A DNA stretch of 64,000 nt from Diphasiastrum complanatum. Taxonomy: Eukaryota > Streptophyta > Lycopodiopsida > Lycopodiales > Lycopodiaceae. Positions within the stretch are counted from its first letter, which is position 1. Each line of letters begins with the position of its first letter. Positions 25,901 through 34,900 of the stretch are shown in pieces. The translations under genes were made by a program, and so were the position numbers. The stretch lies in contig CM055111.1 of the NCBI GenBank assembly GCA_029204225.1, positions 452,453 to 516,452 on the forward strand, in the 5' to 3' direction. Under the pieces are notes generated by a model. It was not told the DNA's origin. It was given only the letters and a program-made list of their open reading frames with translations, and made no database searches.

Positions 25901-28900
25901 TCAGAGCCTCAGCCTATCTAAAATTCTTGAAGTTAGCCCGCGTAGTCTTAGACCAGTGGTCAGTTGTAAATTAATGTTCTTGATTTGGAATACAATTCCT
26001 TATTCTCAGGGGGGGGGGGGGCATCTTGACCCTCCAGTGCTGCTGCTGTATGGTGAATGATGCATGTTACGTGATCTTTCTTAATTTTTACTTCTATCTT
26101 CGGCGAAGTTGCATGTTTCGCCTTCGTTACTCTCTCTCTCTCTCTCTCTCTCATAGTCAATATTAATTAGAGAAGCAAGTGTCCAAGTCAAGTTTTATGT
26201 TCCTTTATTACCACCCTTGGTGTGAACAAGTGAAACTGACTGAAGCAATTTGTTTCTGCTTTCTTGTAGTCACTTCCTGTCCACATGGTTTCCTTGTAGT
26301 TTACAAATGATATCTTTGTGCTCGATCTTGACATGTTAATGAAGTCTGCAGGAATTTGTTGTGGCCAACCACTACGCCATTTGTGGACTATTTGTACTTT
26401 GAGCCATAAATCTCTTTCCCATCAAGGAATGCTCTATTCCTGTCATCAAGAACCTTGTCAAAGCTCTGATACTATTGTAACATAATGGCACTTGGGGCTT
26501 ATCAACCTTGACTAATGAAATCAGTTTAGCTACCACGACCACGTAGATTTTAATGTCAATCTCGAAATTCTTCGACTACTAAAGTTGAGAAAGAAAAATT
26601 AACTACCTCCCCTCCTATTCTTTAAAGTACGAACATTGCAGCCACTTGCCACACACTCAAGTGCCAACAAAATCTATGCATGGCCCTTTTCTGAGAGAGG
26701 TTTGATATTAATTCAGCATAGAGTACTAAATAATCATTTTGGCTTTGGAGAAGGCTCCAAACTAAATTCTATAGCTAGACAGGTTTTTTCAAGGAAAATT
26801 TCTAGTCGATATGGGCTAGGGAGGTGAGGTTTTGAGGACATATTTAGCCCTCACTCTAGCTTGGCAGACCAATCAATGCTCTAGCCTACTAAAGAGGCAG
26901 GGGAGTATGTATGAATACCTGCCAGCCTTGAGTCATTTTGCATGGTGGCTCAGGAGATTAGTTTGACAATGCATCTTTGAAAGTTCAGCTTGGTAAGGTT
27001 CTTCGAACTTGTGCAGTTGATATTTTTGAAGTGTCTCATACTTTCTGCTAAGGATTCATGTGAGCTCTATTGCACTACTAGTCATTTCAACTGCAACTGC
27101 CAACGTCTACACGTTTTTACAAGCGAGACTAGGTTAAATTCACTGGTTGATATATTTTATCAAAGTTTGCAGTTAGAATATAGTAACATAAACATAATTT
27201 GCATGCCTTATATTTGAATACTGATAATTATGTTAAACATGCAATTTTATATGTTTTCTCATCTTCTTTCTAACCGTAGAATTTCTTTTGCTAAGCATTT
27301 AAGTGATTTATTTACTTTATACCGCTCCATAAGGGTTGCTTTTCAAAGAAAACGATGAACATGTTTGAACTATATTGGACACCAATGTTTCGGCTTTGGT
27401 ATGGCAGCTTTTGGTATGTTCAAGACGATTAATCTTAGAATTCTGGAAAAGTGAGGAGCTAGGGAGCTTGATTCATTTTGAGTACTTTGTTCTTTGTCTA
27501 TTTCTTGAATTTATAAATTAAGCTCCTTGATGTCGCTTTTAGTTTTTTGTTCCTTTTTGTAATATTTGTAATTCTTTGTTGCTGGTTATCTTTTGGTCAC
27601 CATGAGGTCTTTTGAAACCCAAGTAGAAACTTGATCTTGGGCATGAATGAGAGCATAAGCATGAACTCTTTGACTTTTAGGGTTTCATGCATGTTTTGTA
27701 CAACTTAGTATCTAATTACATCATTGAATTCTGAAATTAAAATTATGAATATGGATATTATTGACTTTTTGAAATTGAATTTATAAATTTGGACAATTAC
27801 GAAGCTGCCAAAGAGACATGAAAGAGTATTGGTGTCTAATGCATCGTTTCTTGCTTAAAATAGCTGACAAACGATCTAAGTCGCACCCTGTTGAAATTAT
27901 TTAAATATGCTGTAGTTAGTTTTTGTAACACTTAGAATTGATCTGTTAAATTCATGTTTGCAGACTGGTTGGGAAGGTGGATTCTTCCCTCTCACAATCC
28001 ATTTTAGTGAGGACTATCCAAGCAAACCTCCAAAATGCAAGTTCCCCCCTGGATTTTTCCATCCCAATGTGTACCCTTCAGGAACCGTTTGTCTCTCTAT
28101 ACTTAATGAAGATTCAGTAAGCACTTTGTGACCAACGTTTTCTTTCAACTTTGAGTTTACATTGCAAATCAAACTTGGCAGTAGTAAATGTGGTTCATGA
28201 GATGTAGTTGTGTTTAAGGTACTATTTTGTGTGCACTTAAATTTTTGATGTTGTTCAGGGTTGGAGACCAGCTATCACGGTTAAACAGATTCTTGTTGGA
28301 ATCCAAGAGCTTTTGGATGCACCCAATCCTGCAGATCCAGCACAAACAGAAGCTTATCAGCTTTTTATACAGGTATACCATCTTGGTTTCCCAACATTCG
28401 TATCTTAAAGAATTTCATGTGACAAATCGGCTAGCAATCAACCTTAATTTATTTGCAAGAAGAATGGCATTAACAAAAGTTATGGGATAGCAAGAGAGAA
28501 AAGACTGACTTGAAATTCATTCTCCCTCTTGAAGAGTACAATAAATAGAGGCACAAGAAGTGCCAAGGAGGGGGATGCTAAGAGCCAAGAGGCATGAGTT
28601 ACATAAGTTACAAAAAGTTACACAAGAGTTTACAGAGGAGTTACACAAGAGGTGGGAGTCCAAAAGTCACCTCCTAGGTACAGTTTGAGGGAGGGAGTAA
28701 ATTTGAATTCTGGACTCACTAACTTGGCCTACACAACTTGAACCAACTTACATGGGGGCCCCCTATAGAGAAACAAACATTAGTTACTACGACATGAGTA
28801 TTTTTCTAATACTTTCCCTTATAACAAATTTGTTTTCCTACACCTCTTAACATAGTTCGGAACTTCCAAGATCTGTCTTTGGTAAGTCCTTCAATGAATA

Positions 28901-31900
28901 TGCCAGCAACTTAATCATTTGTAGAACAATGGTTAAGTTCTACTTCTTGAGTTTAAATGTTTTTTCTAACAAAGTGATAATGTCCTTCAATGTGCAGTGT
29001 CCTTGCATGAAAAACTGGATTTATAGCTATAGAAATTCAACTTAGGTCATCACAAAAGATAGTCCTTGTGTCATCCTGGAACATTTTGACTTCTTCAAGA
29101 AGTCTTTGAAGCCAAGCAGCTTCGTATGGTGTGCTTGTTGCAGCCCTGTATTCAGCCTCAGTGGAGGAGAGTGTTACTGTGGGTTCCTTCTTGCTACCCC
29201 AATGTTGCACTTGAGCCAAGTGAGAAAGCGTAACTTGAAACCGATCTTAAGGTTTGGATGTCGCTTACCAATCTGCATCACAAAGTCCTTGCAAGACAAG
29301 ATCACTTTGAGCTATGTATTCAAGAACAAATTTAAATGTGCCCTTGAGATACCTTAGAATCCTCTTGGTTACCTCGAAGTGCTCAAATGCAGCTCTTTTG
29401 GATCTCACCGCCCCAACAAAATAGAAGATCTTTGGATGAATGACAATAGCTTAAATGAGGCTTCAAACGAGCCCCTTGAAAAGCGTACACCAATACGCTT
29501 TTGATCCAAAGAAGTTGTTGTCTTTAAGTTAGATTCAGTAAGAGTAGGAGTAGCTTTGGGAGTAAGAGTAGCATTGTAGTCTGACATATGGAATCCTTGA
29601 AAAAGAATATGTACATAGTTAATACTTCAAGAATGTACTTGTTGGTTTCTTCCATGCTTCAATGCCCAAGTTATAGTGAAGTTGTGCTAGATCTTTCATA
29701 TGAAATTTTAGTGACAAACTATCCTTTTTCTACTTTGATCATTGAAGTGCTACTTCCTGTTATAATCAAATTATCAACATATAAAATGATTATTAAAATC
29801 TTACCCTTTTTTTGGCAAGACATAAAGATAAGGATTAGATTTACTCCTTATGAACTCGTGCTTCAAAAAATATTCATTTATACATGATTGAAATTAGTGG
29901 CAATTACATAGCTTTGCTGGTGTGCTGTTTAGCTACAAGAAAAAAAAAACGCAGAATTGTTTTTTTTTTTTTGAAATTTTTTTAGGCAGTATGGGTATCA
30001 GATGAAAGCTCTGATTGAGAGCATTATGACTGTGTAGTTTGTCGACTGTTTCGGGTGCGAAACACCAAAAAGTGTGTTTTCACTCAGGGAGTTGGAAGGC
30101 CAAATCATGAAGAGGCCAAATCATCCCCCAAACCCCCCACCGGGGGGCTACTGCCCCCCGGACCCCCTGTTTCTCGGGGTGCTGCTCCCCGAAGCTCTTG
30201 TTTCCCAGGGGACTACCGCCCCCCGAACCCCCTAGAGCTTCCTGCTATATAGACACTGTAGATAAAAATGCTACCGCCCCCCCGTAGATAAAAATGGGGT
30301 CCAAATGCGGGGCCGAGAAGGGCCCAATATTTATGCCCCCAACTGTATGCACATTGCACTCACATCTCCAGTGAAACGATTGCAAAAGTGATCATCATCC
30401 ATACAGTTGATAGCCCAAACTGTAGGATTAACATTTACTGAAAACCAGAGCAAATGACTGTAGGAATCCAGAATCCAGACTATTCATTAACACAAAGTAT
30501 TCTCAAAGAGAAGAGAGAGATGGTTAGATGATCCTCTTGTAGAAACTTGTGGACAGCCAATACGAACAATAGATTGCTTAACAAAAGTGTGTCTCATACA
30601 AATGAATGGCTACATATAAGTAGTCCAAGATGGCTACCTTCATGACTGTTGGCTGTCCAATAACTTGACTAATGGCTATCTAGCTACCATAAGTTACATA
30701 AAATAATTAAGTACCCCAAATAACAAGTTAGGTACTTAAATATATAAGCCCCTAGTGGACCCACGAGTCCCTACAAGTTAGTTTCATACTAACTTGGGCC
30801 TAAAATATAAATGACCATGGTTACACAGATCTCGACCTTTTGGGTCATAGTAACCTATGGCTTCTACATCATTTACATTTATTATTCTAACACCCTCCTT
30901 AAATGAAAATGACATGTAGAAATGACATGTATTCACTAAGTAAGAAAATCAGCATGTTGCTTTAAATTTAAAGCTTCACAAAGAGCTTTAAATCGAACTC
31001 TAGGCAATGCCTTAGTGAACACATCTGCAATATTATCCTCCGTGGGACAATATTCAAGCGTGATGTCGCCATTATGAAGCTTCTCCCGAACAAAGTGATA
31101 GTGGATCTCGATATGCTTTGTTCTTGCATGAAATACTGGATTTCGTGCAATGGCAATAGCACTTTGACTATCCGTAAATAGGAGAGTAGCTGAGGGCTGG
31201 CCATGCTTCATATCGACAAGTAATTGTCTCAGCCATATACACTCTGTAGTGGCTGAAAACGTTGCTCTATATTTAGCTTCACTTGAGGATGTAGCAACGG
31301 TGGGCTGCTTCTTGCTTAACCAAGAAACTGCAGAATTTCCAATGAAAAAGCAATGACCACTAGTAGAGCGTCTAGTGTCTTGATCTCCACCCCAATCTGA
31401 GTCACAAAAACCAGCCAAACATGCATCATCACTAGAAGGATAAAACAGACCAAGTGTTTTACTTCCTTGAAGATATCGAAGGATCCTCTTCAATGCTTTC
31501 CAATGTGATGTCAACGGAGGATGCATGAATTGACTCATGAGGGAAACACTATAAGATATGTTTGGTCTTGAGTTGCATAAGTAAATGAGGCTTCCAACCG
31601 CTTGACAATATAGTGTAGTATCAAATGGTTCACCACCACTTTGATTACTTAACTTCAGGCCCGTCTCAATTGGTGTAGCAACCGGCTTGCAATCTTCCAT
31701 TTTGAAACCCTTCAAAATCTGCTTAATGTACCGCTGTTGGGTAATGAAGATTCCAGCCTTTCCTTGCAAAAACTCAAGACCAAGGTAGAAATGCAATTGG
31801 CCTGAATCTGATGTATCATAAATTGAAGCAAGATCAGATTTTAAGACTGCAATATATTGTTCATTACTACCCGTAATGATAATATCATCAACATATAGCA

Positions 31901-34900
31901 AAATGATGATGATAAACTCAGATGTATGCATGACATAAAGCGTAGATTCACTAGGACTGTTAGAAAACCCACGATCACAAAAGTATGTGTGTATCTTTTG
32001 ATACCACATCCTTGGGGCTTGTTTTAGTCCATAGAGAGCCTTCTTGAGGGCACACTTTGTCTTCTTGACTTGCAACCAAAAAACCAGCAGGTTGCTGAAG
32101 GTAAACTTCCTCATTAAGATCACCATTGAGGAAGGCTGTCTTTATGTCAAGTTGGTGCATACGCCAACCATGATGGCAGCCAAAGCCGTGACTATCCTTA
32201 CGGTAGTTATTCGTGCGGTAGGTGCAAAAGTTTCCTCATAATCAATGCCCTCCTTTTGTGCATAACCTTTGGCAACAAGTCTTGCCTTGTACCTTTCAAC
32301 AGTACCATCAGACTTGTACTTGATCTTATAAACCCATTTACAGCCAATTGCTTTCTTTCCATGTGGAAGATCAACAAGAACCCATGTTTGGTTCTTTATG
32401 AGTGAGTCATACTCCTCTTTCATCGCGTCCTCTCAACATTTTACTCCTCTGGCCTGCTCATAAAAAACAGGTTCTATTGCACTATCCTCAATAGATGTAA
32501 GAGCAAAATCAGAAAAATCAGCAAATTCTACTGATTTAGATGAGACACGAGTCTTCCCTTCATAGAAGCGGTTCACTTTGCTGTCCTGCAAAGTCTGCAA
32601 CAGCCATTTAGGGACTGGTTTAGGGTATTTGTATCAATACCTTTCTCTTTATCCTTAGTAAGCTTCTTCCTACATTCCTTTATGTGGTGCCCAAACTTTT
32701 TACAATAATGGCACTTACCCTTCTTTTTGGATCCTTGATCTTGGCCTTCCTTGGATTTTTGATCCTTGGAAGAAGAAGGCTTACCTTTCCACTTGCCCTT
32801 GCCTTTGCCTTTGGTGAAGAAGGCTTGATCTTCTTGTTCACCAAAATTAATCCTTGTTTGCTCTTCTTGGAGAAGTAAGCCAACAAGCTCTTCAAAGGAG
32901 ATTTGTTGTCCCCTGAGAGATATGCTTAAAATAGACACAAATGGAAGATAGGAATGAGGAAGTGAATTAAGAGTAATTGAAACAAATTGAAAGTTCTCGA
33001 CAATTTTGTCAATGCTAAGAAGCTCTTCACGAAGATCTTTGATCTTCATTAAGTGATTTGAAAGCGTATCACCCTCTTGCATCTTCAATGTTGAGAGTTG
33101 ATTACGTAGAAAAAGCACTTTCGCCGTATTCTTCACTTGGAACATCTTGGCAAGTACTTCCCAAGCACTCTTGGAAGTCTTGCATGATCGAATGTGAGGT
33201 AGGATTGATCTCTTCATGGATAGTGCTATGACCGAATGTGCTTGTGCGTCACGTCGATCCCACTTCTTTTGTTCTTCGGAAGACACCCCCACATATGTTG
33301 AAGAAGTAGCTCTTGACGGTGTAGTAGGTGCCAAACTAGGTGGCCTCTCTTCATCACCACTTACAACTTCAAACAAACCTTTAGCAATAAGGAGGTTTTT
33401 GATCATGTAGCACCACAAGGAGAAATTAGTTCCATTCAACCTATCTTCATTGAACAAAGAACCTATAGATTCAGATTCTTTAGCCATTTCTGAAAATTCA
33501 GCTAATAGTAGATGGGAAAAACAGATTCCAGGCCAAAATTTACTAAAAAATCAGCAAGATCAAAGCTGAATTATTGAGCACTATAGATTGCAATACACCA
33601 CATGCAATAGCTCATTCACAAGAAGATATAGGTGGCTGTATTCTGCTAAAATAACAGAATACTAACTAATATGCAGGCTTCCAATGAAGCCAAAACCACA
33701 ACCAAAACTTTTGTGGTAAAATGGTGTGCACTCAATGTGCTAGTGGAGCAGATGGTAGGACCTTCTTCCAGGCTCAAAAACAGAAAAATTTCAGCCACTA
33801 AAAATGTGTCCAAAACACATTTGTCTTCAAGGTAGATGGGCACCCTCCTCCAAGAAGAAAATCTGAAATTTGAAGCATGTAATTTGATTTCAATCACATG
33901 AAAACTAGTTGAGCATGGGCGCCCTATTGCTGGCTCCCAAATGAGTGGAAGTTCCAAGCTTTTCCTTGCAATTTCCTGCACAAAAAACAAGGAGGAGCCG
34001 AACAGTTCTGTCTTCACAAAAATCAAATTTTTTTTGATTTTTATGAACCAAAAGAGGAGAAATGTGGCTGCCTATTGGGTGCCCTCCAGCAAGCAATCAA
34101 TTCTGAAAAATGGTTCTGATACCATGTAGGAATCCAGAATCAAGACTATTCATTAACACAAAGTATTCTCAAAGAGAAGAGAGAGATGGTTAGATGACCC
34201 TCTTGTAGAAACTTGTGGACAGCCAATACGAACAGTAGATTGCTTAACAAAAGTGTGTCTCATACAAATGAATGGCTACATATAAGTAGTCCAAGATGGC
34301 TATCTACCTTCATGACTGTTGGCTGTCCACTTAATTCACATGTATAGGCCCCTAGTGGACCCACGAGTCCCTACAAGTTAGTTTCATACTAACTTGGGCC
34401 TAAAATATAAATGACCATGAATACACAAATCTCGACCTTTTGGGTCATAGTAACCTATGGCTTCTACATCATTTACATTTATTATTCTAACAATGACAAC
34501 CAGATAGCTACTGAAAATAAGATCTGTCTGTGCCTCATCTACTGCACTTCTAAGAGGCAAAACGCTGGTTTGACCATTGATCCCCTAAAAAAATTTCAAC
34601 CACAAGCTATTTTTTCAATTTTTTTTTTTTTTTTTTTTTGCGATTCTGGGTTCAGAATCACGATTCGCGAACCGCGGACCCAACGAATCGCGATTCGGTG
34701 CATCTATCAACACAATCAAAAGCTCTAGCCATTAAAGAAAAATTCATGTTCCCAAGTTGTAGCCATCCTGAACGGTATTGAGTCTTTGACAAACCATTTT
34801 GGAAGTTTCTTGGCTGCCTTTGATGATGATGCAACTTGTTATTCTTCACTTATTTGTTGCTGTCCACCATCCTCAAGATCATTGTTATCATCTTCTGAAG

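Larger units (their letters stand above)
20974..27963 (+). other. SCE1 intron 2, no gene recognised
   Basis: Seven kilobases with TC microsatellites (22845-22914, 26130-26152), a 103-bp tandem duplication (23901-24115) and a G run near 26010. Frames of 60-115 codons at 21366, 21419, 24892 and 25520 have no recognisable domain. No retroelement coding region is recognised. Confidence 0.4.
30459..34492 (-). mobile_element. Ty1/copia deletion derivative with both LTRs
   Basis: The ends are a 3' LTR (30459-30892, 434 bp) and a 5' LTR (34125-34492, 368 bp). Both read TGTAGGAATCC to TTATTCTAACA on +, flanked by ATGAC. The PBS abuts the 5' LTR. Gag is intact, but protease and integrase are deleted, and RT is split by a frameshift. 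The LTRs share long identical blocks with a handful of substitutions, so the insertion is fairly recent. It lies antisense in SCE1 intron 4. Confidence 0.92.

Noticed and set aside
33646-34026. 126-codon - strand frame in copia leader
   Set aside because: Sits between PBS and gag; no known domain; not conserved as far as I can see.
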